Positions 34,244-46,331 are shown, counted from the first letter of the stretch. The stretch: DNA of 64,000 bases from Cadophora sp. MPI-SDFR-AT-0126 (GCA_020747065.1 JAGMVK010000001.1:3534001-3598000); one strand, 5' to 3'. The notes: generated by a model from the letters alone, not told the origin. Translations and numbers: made by a program.

Positions 34244-36198
34244 ATGTTAATGAACGCTCTCCCAATTCGCTCCTCCTGGTCCTCTTTGAGATCGCGCCAG
34301 AGTCATGGTTCGAAACTGCTGTGGAAGACTATGGGGAAAACCCCTGTGTTCGTCAGATATTCCCGCCATTGGGACGTCACGGGCAAGAGGACAATAACGA
34401 CGCAAGACACGCAGTCGACTCGGCCGGCCTCACGAGCGTTGCTTCCCGGTCAGTCTATGCCTCCCAAAAGCGTGTTCCTGTTGCTCATTTGACCAGATTT
34501 GAAGTACAGCGATGATCTCTTCAATTACACTCGAGGACGCTTCGTTTGTGGTGAATCATATGAGAAGTCACAGCGCCACGTCCACTTCAATGTCAATGAA
34601 CTGGCCCGCATCGCCGCCGAAGCTGTTGGAGCGAAGATATGCGTTAGCGTTGAAAAGTATCCTGATGGCATGTACAACAAGGCTATGCTTCTTACTATGG
34701 ACAATGGAAGTACGGTAGTGGCGAAAGTTCCAAATCCAAATGCTGGCAAGCCGCATTTTACCACTGCGAGCGAAGTTGCAACAATGGATTTCGTACGTTT
34801 TGCCTCAAGTGTCATTGCGTGCAGATAATCTGACTAATACATTTCAGGCACGGAATGTCCTTGGAACCCCCGTTCCCAGAGTCTTTGCTTGGAGCTCAAG
34901 GGCTCAAGAGAATCCTGTAGGCGCAGAGTACATTATCATGGAGAAGGTTGCAGGAATCGAGCTAGAACATGTTTGGCCAAGTATGAAAATTGCCGACAGA
35001 TTTACTCTCATCAAAACTATCGCCGGTTTTCAGAAAGCCTGGACTTCAGTTTCCTTTAAGAAATTTGGCAGTCTTTATTATGCCCAGGATCTCGAGAAAG
35101 GAAGCGAAAATGAACCGTTGTATACCGATGCAAATGGCGTTGACGTTACAGATGCAAAATTCGCCATTGGACCATCCACAGGACGCGAATTAATTGACTA
35201 CCGAAGAGCGACCATCGACTTTGACAGAGGACCATGTAAGATATCCACGTTATAACTTAGTCTCACGCGACTGACGAATACTAGGGAAGACTTTAGAGGA
35301 GTATCACGCGGCAATTGGGCATCGAGAAATAGCTTGTGTCAATCAGCTCCCTCGCCTACCCTCGTCCCCAATTACCCTCTGCGGTCCGGGAACCTACCAA
35401 CCAACCAGAGAAAAAAAGCTTAAAGCTTTACAGTGCTATCTCAAGCTGATCAAGTTCATCCTTCCTACAGATGGATTCGTTTCATCATCGCATCTCTGGC
35501 ATAGCGACCTCCACGTTGCAAACATATTCGTGAATCCTTCTAAACCTACCGAAATCGTGGGCCTTATAGATTGGCAATCCACTGAGCTCTCACCTCTCTA
35601 CTTCCACGCCCGTCAGCCTCATCTTATCGATTATGATGGCCCACCTGTCTACGGCTTGGAAAGGCCCCGGCCACCAAAAGATATAGAACAGCTTGACGCA
35701 AACGCAAAGAAGCATGCAGAGGCTTTGTATTTACAGCAATCGCTTTGCTCTCTCTACAACACTTTAACCCACCATCAAAACCCACGACTTTACGCTGCGC
35801 TCGAATTCCAGCAAACACCGAGCTACTTTCTTCTACTCCTTGCCCGTAATCTCCTCGTCGACGGCGAGGCAACCTACCTCTCACAAGTCGCCGAATTAGG
35901 GGCTACATGGGACACTCTTCCGGGTGCCAAAATTTCGGCTTATCCGTTCTCCTTCACCGAGAAGGAGCGGCAGGAAATGGAAGCAGATGTTGAAGGTGTG
36001 GCACGTGGGATAGAAGCGATGCGCTCCATCAGGGAGAGTATCGGTGAGTTATTCCCTGAGCAGGGAATAGTGAGGGCAGACCAGTACGAAGATGCTCTAG
36101 ATGCGTTAGAGCAGATGAAAGACCAAGTGATCGAGGAGTTTGCAAGCAATGAGCAGGAGAGAGAGTTATGGCGGAAGGAGTGGCCTTTTGGGACCTGA
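34244..36198 (+). CDS. AIM9: AIM9-like mitochondrial phosphotransferase-fold protein
   Basis: Exons 34244-34448, 34497-34792, 34848-35235, 35285-36198; 600 residues, close to yeast Aim9 (about 627). Exon 1 is an Arg/Ser-rich, acid-poor presequence suited to mitochondrial import. The body has the family blocks DLFNYTRGRFVCGESYE, KYPDGMYNKAMLLTM, VVAKVPNPNAGKPH (Lys in the ATP-binding region), AEYIIMEKVAGIEL, LWHSDLHVANIFVNP (HxDxxxxN, kinase catalytic loop) and GLIDWQSTELSPLYFHARQP (Asp of the DFG-like site), then a long helical C-terminus. This is the fungal aminoglycoside-phosphotransferase-like group. The substrate is unknown; yeast mutants affect mitochondrial inheritance. Exon 1 was assigned by matching splice phase (Pro/Asp junction) and is the least certain part. 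Confidence 0.88.
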
Positions 36199-36605
36199 GA
36201 AGCTAGAAATATTGGCGAGGAACATCCAAGACCTGGTGGTTTTCAAATAGGTTTGGATACCTATAAGTGCAGATCAGCTCTCCCATGTATCAATCGAAAA
36301 CTACAGATTCGCATCTGGTAGAAGAATATGATGACAGATAGGTGCGATGATCGGCCACAGATCGGAGGACAGTGCTGTCGACAGACCCCAAATTCAATTT
36401 TCATGGGAAACATTGCCTTCGGAAATGACAGGGCAGATATGGAACAACAAAATTTTACTTAAGATGAATCAGGATAGCAGAATTCGTGCTGACTCTGTGG
36501 AAATCAACGCATTGATGGGATTAAGTGTTGGAAAAGAATCTGTTTTAGATGACCACCAGCGCCGTTCATGCCACATATATAATACACTGCTTCCTCTAGC
36601 CCAAA
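36199..36605. other. Intergenic, convergent 3' regions
   Basis: 407 nt between convergent genes, expected to hold both 3' UTRs. No gene or repeat seen. Confidence 0.5.
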
Positions 36606-39533
36606 TTACTCCAATTTATCCACAGCCAGTTTGAGGATTTCCTCTTGGCTCTTGCCAGCATTCTTCGGGTCCTTCGCGACACTTTGCCAGACTTCACCAT
36701 GTCTTGGTTCACTGAGGATCATCTTTGCGATCACATCTGCTCTTTTTTCCTGCGGAAGACTATTAGTAGAGCGAGTTGAATGGTGTGCTGGCCAACTTAC
36801 ATCCGTTCCATGCTGCATGAGGAACTTGTAGTACCAAGCCCATGCATCACCGATATCACTGTCTAGCAGAATCGCTTTTTCGAACCAATTCTGCGCCTTC
36901 TCCAATCTTCGCTCTCCCCAAAAGATGCGCGCGATAGTGACGAAAAGAATCGGATCGTTATCAACTTTCTTGATAGCTTCTAGTGCTCTTGGTTTTCGTT
37001 GTGTGCGCGCTTCAAGATGCCAGATTGATTCGGTGTACAGAAGGCCACTTGTGGGTACTTGTTGCAAAGCTTGAGCCATGAGATTCTTTGCTTGGCTGAC
37101 ATTGTTTGCTCGTCTTTCCAAGCGAACAGACTCAGTCCATAGCTCGGGAGACTTAGGTACAGCCAGTCGAGCTCGGTCGAGAACACCGCGGGCCTTGACC
37201 ACGTTGCCGACTCGTTCTTCAAGCCGTGAGTAGAGAAGCCAGAGAGGTACTGATCTTGCGCAAGCCTTGGTACCCGTACCGTACGCCTCACGAGCCTGCG
37301 GTATCTTGCCATCTCCTTCGTATATCTGACCCTTCATCATCCACAGTTTAGCGGAACCAGGGAATAGCTGAAGTGCTTGATTGACGAGATCGAGAGCTGC
37401 ATCGACATTGCCTAGCTGCCTTTCGAACGCGACACTCTTCATCCAAACTCTGTCAGTAGGTGCTTCTTGACGAGCTTGTTCGAGAAGCTTTCTAGCCTGC
37501 TCAGGTTGGTTATTCTCGGCTTCAAGTTTGACAGCCGCCAACCAAATGTCTTCGTTATTCGGATTTTGGTTGAAAGCTCTGCCAAGGACTCTTCGAGCGT
37601 TGTCGATTTCACCAGCCTGCCACTTCTCTTTTGCCAACATCATCCAGAGAACTTCGCTCTGCGGACAGGCCTCTACAGCCTTCTCCAAGGTGTTCCAAAG
37701 AGCCTCTTTCGTCCCGTGGTTCTTCTCTAGATCGGCAGCAGCCAGCCAAAGCTTTCTGCTATTGACAAAGACCCGTAATGCGTACGCGTAAATCGCTCGA
37801 GCAGTCTCGTATTTCCCTCTGCCAATACTAGCCCGCGCATCTTCCATCCAGATATCTTTTCGATCATCATCTTCATCGAGTCCCCAACCGAGGGTTTCAC
37901 GAATGATAGCACCGCAAGTCAATACGGCATCCTCTTCTTCGCACTTCTCGGCCTCGGCGATCCACTCCTCGCGTTTCAACATCGCAGACTCTTTGGCGAG
38001 TGCCTGAACAGCACGCTTCATTACATTGATTGTTGTGTTTCCAATCTGCTCTTGAAGTCTCGCAGCTGCAATCCAAATCTCATGAGATGTAGGAATGGCT
38101 TTACGGGCTTTGTTGAGGACTTTTTGGGCGTTTTCCGAAGTCTCGAGGCGGGCGAGAGCCAGCCAAAGTTCGACTGAGAGGGGAATAATCTCAGTTGCCT
38201 TAGCGAGCAGAAGACGGGCATCTGCAGGATCCTCCTCCAAGTTCACGGCCTCCTTCCAGAGCATTACTGACTGTGGAATATGGTCCAGTGCATGACGAAT
38301 GACCTTTTTCTTCGCCCGAGCCTCCGATTCTAACTTCATAGCCTCGATCCATAGGTTCACTGAGCGGTCATTATTCTTGATAGCGTTTGCAGCAATGATT
38401 TTGGCATTGTGATTGTCGTTCAACCGGATATTTTCCAACCACACATCCTCACTCTTTGGACAGAATTCACAAGCCCGGGCAATAACATTCCGCGCCGCAA
38501 CAGTCTTTCCTGCCAATTCTTCCAATCGAGCAGCAGCAATCCAACCTGGTGCGTGCTTGGGATTTGTTCGAATGACTGACTCCAGCAGAACTCGGACTCG
38601 CTTGATATCAGCAACTTGTGCTTCGCCTGAGTTAACTTGTGATTTGGCCAGACTTGTCAGGTATCCCTTAGGGTCGATATTTGTTGCACTTCCAGCAACG
38701 GAATCGGTCCCAGATCCAGCTTGATCCAGTCTGACCTGCAGAACCTTGTCTCTTGCTGCTCCAATATCCGCAAAGTTGGTCATCGTACCGTTCTCGTTGT
38801 CTCCAGAGGGACCGTCATCTGCGACTGTAGTACCAAGCTCCGAGGAGTCTCGCGCACCGGCAATGACACTATCAGGCACCGCATAAAACTTCTGTCTTAA
38901 AGCTTGCTTGTTCCTCCGATTTTTGCCCGTCAGATCGCCAACCTCTGGCAGATTCGCCCAGTCCTCGTCGCTCACTGTCGTCAAGGCGCGCTTCAAGTCC
39001 GCAAATTGTTGTTGGATCTTGGGGTTATTTCGTTCGTATTCTTCTTGTTCGGCTTTCTCTCGAGCTTCCCTGTAGGTAGAAACGTCGGTAACTTGCTCAA
39101 CTATTTGCATATTTGATAAACCATCTGCACAGAAGGTGTTGGAGGGATGATGAGGGAATGGGAAGACCAACCTTCTAGCTTTCCGCCGCCTATCCATCTT
39201 CTCATCTACTTCCTGGTATATGCGATCTGCCTCATCATCGTCCTTGTCGTATGCGCCGCCCGCGAACAAACCGACCTCGTTCTCGGGATCCTGAAAACGC
39301 TCATCGTCGTCATTCTCTTCTTCCTTCTTCTCTGTTGCACCATATGCTGTGGGTGCTGCTGCTCCGAGTTGTGCAGCGCGCTTTGCAAGGGCTTCTTTAA
39401 TCTGATCCTCACTGGGGCCTTCTCGCGCTGGTCCAAGATCTGAACGTGTTGTAAAGCCGGTGGCACCTCGACCAAGACCGGCAACGTAGTTCTCGGGGGC
39501 CGGTTGGTTGAGGAAGTCTCGCCGTCCAGACAT
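36606..39533 (-). CDS. PRP6: U4/U6.U5 tri-snRNP splicing factor PRP6 (fission yeast Prp1)
   Basis: Exons 39172-39533, 36801-39069, 36606-36749; 924 residues. The N-terminal PRP1_N domain begins MSGRRDFLNQPAPENYVAGL and continues GRGATGFTTRSDLGPAR, FAGGAYDKDDDEADRIYQEV and KIQQQFADLKRALTTVSDEDW. The rest is HAT/TPR repeats (W-x-x-x-A-x-L-E), for example PGWIAAARLEELAGKTVAAR and SRKLWLAAADLEKNHGTKEA. Prp6 bridges U5 and U4/U6 in the spliceosome. Both introns (102 and 51 nt) are multiples of three without stops, so the frame reads straight through them. I removed them because the splice sites are good, the inserted residues are unlike the family, and splicing restores RKARREAREKAEQEEYER and HGTD-EKRADV. 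Confidence 0.95.
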   Translation of the reverse strand: MSGRRDFLNQPAPENYVAGLGRGATGFTTRSDLGPAREGPSEDQIKEALAKRAAQLGAAAPTAYGATEKKEEENDDDERFQDPENEVGLFAGGAYDKDDDEADRIYQEVDEKMDRRRKARRLVFPFPHHPSNTFCADGLSNMQIVEQVTDVSTYREAREKAEQEEYERNNPKIQQQFADLKRALTTVSDEDWANLPEVGDLTGKNRRNKQALRQKFYAVPDSVIAGARDSSELGTTVADDGPSGDNENGTMTNFADIGAARDKVLQVRLDQAGSGTDSVAGSATNIDPKGYLTSLAKSQVNSGEAQVADIKRVRVLLESVIRTNPKHAPGWIAAARLEELAGKTVAARNVIARACEFCPKSEDVWLENIRLNDNHNAKIIAANAIKNNDRSVNLWIEAMKLESEARAKKKVIRHALDHIPQSVMLWKEAVNLEEDPADARLLLAKATEIIPLSVELWLALARLETSENAQKVLNKARKAIPTSHEIWIAAARLQEQIGNTTINVMKRAVQALAKESAMLKREEWIAEAEKCEEEDAVLTCGAIIRETLGWGLDEDDDRKDIWMEDARASIGRGKYETARAIYAYALRVFVNSRKLWLAAADLEKNHGTKEALWNTLEKAVEACPQSEVLWMMLAKEKWQAGEIDNARRVLGRAFNQNPNNEDIWLAAVKLEAENNQPEQARKLLEQARQEAPTDRVWMKSVAFERQLGNVDAALDLVNQALQLFPGSAKLWMMKGQIYEGDGKIPQAREAYGTGTKACARSVPLWLLYSRLEERVGNVVKARGVLDRARLAVPKSPELWTESVRLERRANNVSQAKNLMAQALQQVPTSGLLYTESIWHLEARTQRKPRALEAIKKVDNDPILFVTIARIFWGERRLEKAQNWFEKAILLDSDIGDAWAWYYKFLMQHGTDVSWPAHHSTRSTNSLPQEKRADVIAKMILSEPRHGEVWQSVAKDPKNAGKSQEEILKLAVDKLE

Positions 39534-40798
39534 AATTGCGTGGGAGGTGAAGTTGATCGTAATTGACGAGGGGCAGAAATTCGATGTTAAAGCCGGGACG
39601 AGGCTGGATCATGTGACAAGCACTAGCGTGGCTTAGAGTCATTCCCTCTCATGAGCTCGTCGCAAGCTCAAGTCGTCCATCACCACGTGCTATATTGTGC
39701 TTCTTCTTTTCCTTGCAATTATGATATATGAATGCAAATTTGATATTCTCGCGGATGCTACGGCACAGTAGTAGAATGCAAGCGTTTCAGTATACACGTT
39801 TCTCTGGGGGCTTTCAGACAACACACATCTTCCACACTTTCCTTCATGATGAACGTCGCTTCCTTCTTCTTATTTTGTTCACTAGTTCCAAATAGGCCTG
39901 TAGGCAGCATCAGCCACTTCCCTTACCTTGGAGCATTTATTCTTTAGTGACAGCGTGCTTCGCTCGCAGATACCTGTTCTGGTCATTCTCACTAGAACCA
40001 TATTTCGAAACGCGTCATGACTCAGAACGAGGACCTATTTACACTTTCCGTTTGCAACAAGAAAATGCATGTCCACCACCATTACAATCAGAATTGGAAT
40101 CCTGATCATGAGGTCAATGATTGACGGTGTGCATCTCCACTGTGGTTTGCCCATTCAGAGCTTCCTTAAGTCATCACTACATCACAGCCTTATTAGAATT
40201 TTCGCAAATTTTCACATGTTTGGATTCTGCCATAGTCAGGCTTTATCTATGGATGGCAGTAAGTGCCGAATGCTGCCAACAAAGTGAAAAGGTTTGTGAG
40301 ACATCGCAAGGTCTCTGTACATCCCAACTCAATTTCAAATCTACGCTCTCACATGCAAACAGCATAGGCTCACATCTATGCTTTCAGACCAGCTATTGCA
40401 GTAGGAGGTATGATTGCAGCTCCATAGTCTGCAGGGTTATTCGGACCGCGCTCCGTACGAACCGGGTAATTTGCACCTTTATATTCCCGGAACCGATTCA
40501 TGCACGACCATGAGTTAGGAGAAGCGAATCGATGCATCCATAGGCATTCACCTCGAAAGCTTATGCAACGAACAACTCCTTCTTGCACCTTTGGCTTTCT
40601 GGCCCGCCTCGCCGGCACTTGCTTGTACCATGTTCAAACGCTTCGGCTTTTGAGCAAGGCTTAGCGCATTGCAAGCACATATAAGTGCCATGTTTTCATT
40701 GTTTATCAGCTCAATAATGAGGTTCATTTGCCATATGATCTTGCTGCTCTCGGTGGAATCATTATCACGAGGATTTCGTTCCAGCTAATTCGACAAGG
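39534..40798. other. Intergenic, no supported gene
   Basis: 1.27 kb between divergent genes. A leftward open frame at 40376-40618 ends with a fairly protein-like segment (GPNNPADYGAAIIPPTAIAG), and an ATG at 40631 heads a short basic frame, but no splice joins them in phase, so neither is called. Confidence 0.45.
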
Positions 40799-42649
40799 AT
40801 GGGTTCAAGCTTGTGTGAACAAGAGTCCATAATTGGACCGAAAGGATCCAAACGAGGTGAAAAAAGTTCACGATTGTCGCAGAACGACAAGAAATGGGAA
40901 TTCATGAAGGAAGATATCCGCAAGTTCTATGTTTTGGAAGGTAGCACATTACCAAGGACCATGCAGCTTGTACAGGAGAAATATGGCTTTCAAGCATCGT
41001 ATGTAGTACCTGTCCTTTTCGAGATTCTAGACTGACGAATTCTCAGCCCTCGCAAATGGAAAACGAAGTTCAAGGAGTGGAACTACGAAACGCGCCTGAC
41101 AGAAATGGACATGAAGATTGTGTCCGCGAAAGCTGAAAAAAGGGCTTGTGACGATGGGAAGAAGACAGATCTTTTCCACAATGGTATCCTCATACATCCG
41201 AGCAGGATTGCGAACTTCAAAAAGAGAAATACTGTGAAAAATTCCGAGGCAGCATCTCATACGGCTGGTGAGCAAGGGCCAGTTATTACCCGCCAAAACA
41301 TGTCCTGACTTAAACCTATAGAACCACCGGCATACATTACATACTCCACTCCAAGGTCTGAATCTAGTTCCGGTCCAACAGCTTCACAGGACACAGAGGA
41401 AGACCTTGAAACCTTGGATATCGCAGAAGAGGTGGATGAGCAGTTTGATTGCAGTTCATCCACCCTATCCAGTGGGGCAAATCTTACAGTCGATGGAATC
41501 TTGGTATCGGACCCAGGAACCAGTGCTTCGCCCGTGTCGGCGTCTAGCGGCATGTCAGAAAGTAGCTCAAGCACTTCTATTACTATCTGCGATAGACACG
41601 AAAAGGAACCAGGCAACATAGTCTCAAACCCAACACAGAGCAACCTAAATCCTATACTTCGTATCAAGAGCTTACAGAGGATTTATTCTCCCCTGCTCTT
41701 CGGACGTGCCGGCGAGAAACTCCACCCCAACCAACAACCGGATGGGCGGGCTATAACGTTCACCCAAACAAAAGCCGAAGTACACGTGTGGCGCCATGAG
41801 TATGATGAAGCAGTAGTGCTATATTGGAAAGTGGTAGCTGGTTGGCGTTTCCTTGGCAACGAGGAGAAGCGGCTCGAGGCCCAGCTCACTCTCGGCACTC
41901 TGCTCGAGAAGCAGGATCGTGTGGCTGATGCCTTCTCACTATTCATGTCAACCTTTATCGGATCCCTCGACGTTGCTCTTTCACTGACATTCGATTCTCC
42001 CCAATTTCTCTCTCTCCGCAGCTCCGTCACGCGCTTACGAGGAGCACACACCAAGGCCAATATTGTCGGTAAATGGAGTGAGGTGATTGATTGTCTAGAC
42101 TCTCTGGAAAAAGGTGAGACTGCCTCTTTCCTGTCACACAACGAATATCTCGGGCCTACACCGGGGTTCATACATGGCCCAGATGTCGTCAAAGCCGCTA
42201 TCAACCTGGCGTTAGCTTACTCCACCATTGGTGAATTTGGTGCCGCCGAATCGATTTTCAAACTTGTGCTCAACAATACTTCAGAGTCCTCCAGAAAGCG
42301 GTTTAACACACTCACGCTGGAAGATAGAGCGATCGCCAATCGAGATTACGCTGTACACTGCCACCGGCGAGGCAACAATTTGGACTGTTTTTCGTACCTG
42401 GCTCGTGCGTTGGAGAACTGCTTGGAGGTACACTTTCCTAGTATCGGTGCTGAAGTCACGAACGCTATCAAAAAACTGCTGAAATTGATGAATCGACAAC
42501 TGATTGTGGATCAAGAATCAGCTGGCGAGTTGGCAGAGTTGAAGATCCAACAAGTCAGTGTTGTCATCTCGATCATTAGCAAAACGGAGGCGTACAAAGG
42601 AAATTCGAGGGATTCGAGCATCCCTAATCATGTAGTTCATCAAGCTTAA
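40799..42649 (+). CDS. Clr5-domain protein with a TPR-like C-terminal region
   Basis: Exons 40799-40998, 41047-41267, 41322-42649; 582 residues. The N-terminal Clr5 domain is clear: KKWEFMKEDIRKFYVLEGST, LPRTMQLVQEKYGFQASPRK, WKTKFKEWNYETRL, with the usual intron inside the domain after the QAS triplet, at the same place as in the Clr5-ankyrin gene at 30225. A Ser/Thr-rich linker follows (residues about 145-250). The C-terminal 300 residues are helical and include pairs resembling TPR units, e.g. VVKAAINLALAYSTIGEFGA and YDEAVVLYWKVVAGWRFLGN. No catalytic motif. Role unknown; many such proteins exist per fungal genome and some lie beside HET genes, as here. Confidence 0.85.
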
Positions 42650-43175
42650 ATATTGCTCTCCTTCCGAGTGTCGGAGCTCGAGAAGAAATTATCACGATTC
42701 ACAATTCTACCACGCAAGGAGATGTGAATTACTTCTGTGCCAGGTCCTCGATGGGTATATTTACACGCAATACAAACCCTGCTTTCGACGCAAGAATGCA
42801 GCTTCGCCACCCCGCATGGGTACGAGCTGGGTGGAGTTTGTCATTTGCATGGGCATTATGAATACAACTGTAGGATACATGACGGAAAGGGTTCAACAAC
42901 ACGCCAGCATACCACGGTCCATGCTAAAAAAAAACATTTTCGCTAAAAATGAGGCTTGTAAAGTAGGAAGGTAATGTGTTGTCAGCGCCCACCATCATGC
43001 ATCTGGCCCCTGCCGTTGCACCTGCATGCCCATGTCATCTGCAGCAGCAAATGTGATCGAACAATCAAAATTCAAAAAATCCTTGTATAATCACTAACCT
43101 CGTCTTAAATTTTGCGAAGCGATCTATTGTATGAAATATTGAAACGTGCCTGCGTCCTCGTTCCACAGCGTAAAC
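42650..43175. other. Intergenic, no supported gene
   Basis: 526 nt between two rightward genes, including an A-rich tract near 42925. It should hold the 3' UTR of the Clr5 gene and the promoter of the HET gene. No other feature seen. Confidence 0.45.
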
Positions 43176-45311
43176 ATGGCTCCTCGTCCTTGTCTATGCC
43201 ATGATATCCACTTCACCTGCTCCCCAGCTACCTGCCACCATGCTTCATCTCTACAAGCTACCATACATAGAACTTCCTCGTCTCCAAAGCGAGTAAAACT
43301 CCCCATCTCAAAGTCACAACTTGACCAATCTGTGAAGACTGGTTGTTCGACCTGCACGATTATCCTTCGGAGTATTGTTGATAACCCAGAGCATGTTGAT
43401 AGCTTCTGGGGCGGTGATCATGAACGGATAGTCGTCCATCGCTCGCAGTCTAGCTTGAGAGTGGAGGTCGTGAGGACGAGAAGCATCTTTGAAATTTTAC
43501 GAGTTGAGAACAATGGTGGGGTTCCTTGTTCAGTTCATAAAAAGCTGTGACAACTTTGTAACTTCTGCTTGGAATTGTGGCAATCTCCTAGGGCATTCAA
43601 ACTGATAGAGTATAGTTGAACCCACGGGGTGCAATGCGTTCCCTGCCGGGAATTTTGTCTCCATGGGCACGAATACGGAAGAGGCATTTCGAAGCTGCAG
43701 ACAATGGATTCGAAATTGTGTTGATACCCACCCCGTTTGTAAGACAATTCCTTCGACATTGCCCCGCAGAGTGATAGATATTGGACACAACGAAGACAAC
43801 GTATAGGCAATTATTGTTCCTAGTACTGTCAAATCCGGCACTAACGTTCATAGACATTCTCTCCCTTCCTCCACGAAAGCACCAACCAAATTGCTCCCTA
43901 CGCAGCCCTCAGCCATTGCTGGGGCAGCACCCAGATAATCATAACCACTCTATCCACACTTCTCGCCCATAAGACACATGTCCCATTTTCTTCACTCTCC
44001 AAAACCTTCCAGGATGCCCTCAAAATAACGTACAAGCTGGGTCTCCGCTACATCTGGATCGACTCTCTCTGCATTATCCAAGATTCCCTTGCTGACTGGG
44101 AAATCGAATCTCAGAAGATGGCCTCTATATATCGCAATTCCACCGTCACGATCTGTGCTGCCAAGTCAAAGGATGGGAATGGAGGGTGCTTTGTCGAAGG
44201 GCCGAGAACGACAACACTCAAGCAGCTCGATGCCGAGACGAATTGTGAGATCGTTGTCCAAGTTAGAAAATGCCCCAGCCACGAGGGGTTCGAAGATACT
44301 TCGTTCTTCCATATCACTAATAACCTTCCCCTTTTCGCAAGAGCATGGACATTCCAGGAGGAACTCCTTGCTACGAGAATCTTGTATTACTGTCCCGAGG
44401 AGATTGTGTTCCAGTGTAAGACAGATATGGATTGCCAATGCGGAGAGATCTCATCGTCGCTAGCGGGCCAGAAATCTGTGACCGTCAAGCGCCAGTTCCA
44501 GAATTCGTTCTTGGATAAGTCTGATATTAGGAAAGTTCAATTTCACTGGTGTCGAGTTATCAAGCAATACTCCGCTCGGTTCTTAACCAAGGAGAGTGAT
44601 AGGCTGCCGGCCCTCTCTGGTCTAAGCAGTGTCTTTGCGGATCAAGGACTGGGTCGTTTCATAGCGGGCCTGTGGACAAATGATCTCCCACTTTGGCTGA
44701 CTTGGGAGGTGTTTGGTAGCCGCATTTCCGACGAGGGTTTTGTGGCCCCGAGTTGGAGTTGGATGAGTATCAGAAGCGGGAACCAGATTCACTATCCGTT
44801 GCTTGACGGTGCTGATCCTCTTGGAGACTGTTGTCTTGATGACCAACTCAGCATCCTGGATATTGGCTGTGAGACTTCTTCGAGAGATCCATTTGGTGCC
44901 ATGAAGTCTGGACATCTCGTGGTTAAAGGCCGGACTGTGAGAGCAGAGCTCGTGTATAAATATACACCAGAAATCGGTCTCGGCGGCTCATTGGTTGCGC
45001 TCCCACCGTTTGCTGTTCGGTCGGGTGGGAAGGAAATTGATTTTGGTTGCGACTGTTCAGACAGAGTCCTGGAGCGGACCACGGAAGGACAGGACGTGAG
45101 GTGCTTATTCGTTGGTACCATGAGGCGAAAGGCGTATTTCCTTGTGTTAGTCTCCAAGGGGGAAGAAGAAGAGTACTTGAGGATTGGGATAGGTGTCGAA
45201 GAAACTATTGGAATGAAAGATGGAGAATCGGCAGAGAACGAGGGAGACGAACATTTGATAGCTAGGAGTTGGTTTTCTTCTGCAGAAGAACTCGAGATGA
45301 AGTTGATTTGA
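43176..45311 (+). CDS. HET-domain protein (SHCWG type)
   Basis: Exons 43176-43515, 43616-43800, 43854-45311; 660 residues. The N-terminal 100 residues contain CHDIHFTCSPATCHH and KTGCSTCTIILRSI, the Cys-rich lead found in this subgroup. Exon 2 gives CRQWIRNCVDTHPVCKTIP and LPRRVIDIG. The HET core is YAALSHCWGSTQIIITT, KTFQDALKITYKLGLRYIWI followed by DSLCIIQDSLADWEIESQKM, then ICAAKSKDGNGGCF, and ARAWTFQEELLATRILYYC. All three HET blocks are intact. Proteins of this class act in heterokaryon incompatibility or related immunity-like death; partner genes cannot be told from here. The frame sums exactly over the three exons. Intron 1 begins GTGGGG and is less certain than the others. Confidence 0.87.
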
Positions 45312-45480
45312 CGTCAAAAGTAGAAGCATACCACTTACACTCCATTCCCCTACCTGGATGTGCCTAGAGTTCCAGATGAACTTCCGTACCATCCCAGGAG
45401 TATCGCTTCTCGTCACTCCAAAGTATAACCATTTTACATCTAATGTACATCTGCCCATCCTACATCGAGTAACAGACACT

Positions 45481-46331
45481 CTACATAGGGCCTGACAATG
45501 GCCTGAAAGGTGAGTTTGACTCGTTCCTCTGGTTCCGTAGATGGAGAATCTCTGGGTGGTGATGTACACTTGGGTGCATACCCATACCAACAGCCCTTCG
45601 AATAGCCCTCGCGATCCTCCTCTGATTCACAGGTCGCAATCCTGTCTCCTTGGAATGCTTGATTCGCCCCATAGGTGTCATATACTCGGATATGAGTGAG
45701 AAATTCTGTCAAGATGATTAATACCCAGCCCTAGAGCAAAACTTAAGCAGAACATACTCGATAGTGCTCCTCCGGGTTCAAGTCCAGTATATCGAATGCA
45801 TCGTGATGCGGTTGACCTCTTCTCTTCCACTTCGCCATTTCCACCTCGCTCAGATCATGAGGGGCATAAATGTCTCCCGCTCTCCAACGCCTGGAGATCT
45901 GCTTGCTCAGATCTTGTGCCAGGTTACGATTCTGCATTTCTTCGGCGGTGGTTGCGCTCCGAACCCTTGATTGCTCCCTATTTTGTCTGTCGACGTTTCG
46001 CTTTATGAGGTTTACAAGTCTGGCATTGCCGGCCCCGATCTCCCGAGGCTGTCTTTGCGAGAAGGTCTGGATGGGATTACTGAAAGCTGTTCGGGTCTGG
46101 GTTTCTGCAGGCTTGGGGTTCGAGCCGGGTAATAAGTCGAGCAGGTCTGAAGTCGTGGAGCGTGAAGGACGTTCATCTAGAAAAGGGTTGTCAGTTGATA
46201 TTTGAGGATGATGTCGCATTGAACATACCAGATCTCGAGGCTCGAGATGTTGAGAATGCGACCCTGTTGCTAATTCCATTTTTCACAATCTGCCTCGTCG
46301 CATTGAGGCATTGGAATCGTGGGGACGCCAT
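45481..46331 (-). CDS. RSM18: Mitochondrial small-subunit ribosomal protein bS18m
   Basis: Exons 46229-46331, 45758-46176, 45481-45705; 248 residues. Exon 1 encodes a short basic, Ser/Arg-rich import presequence ([16 protein letters not shown]). Conserved parts are [37 protein letters not shown] and the S18 core [20 protein letters not shown] followed by [20 protein letters not shown]. Fungal Rsm18 proteins carry a long N-terminal extension before the bS18 domain, as seen here. It is part of the mitochondrial 37S ribosomal subunit. The gene is head-to-head with IMP3, with 189 nt between start codons. A larger ORF start at 46279 is a frame artefact across intron 1. Confidence 0.93.

Noticed and set aside
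39147..39443. Rightward ORF with strongly hydrophobic translation opposite PRP6
   Set aside because: It is the antisense shadow of the acidic Glu/Asp-rich N-terminus of PRP6, which always reads as hydrophobic on the other strand.
40376..40631. Small leftward gene
   Set aside because: Two protein-like pieces cannot be joined in phase with any acceptable splice sites.
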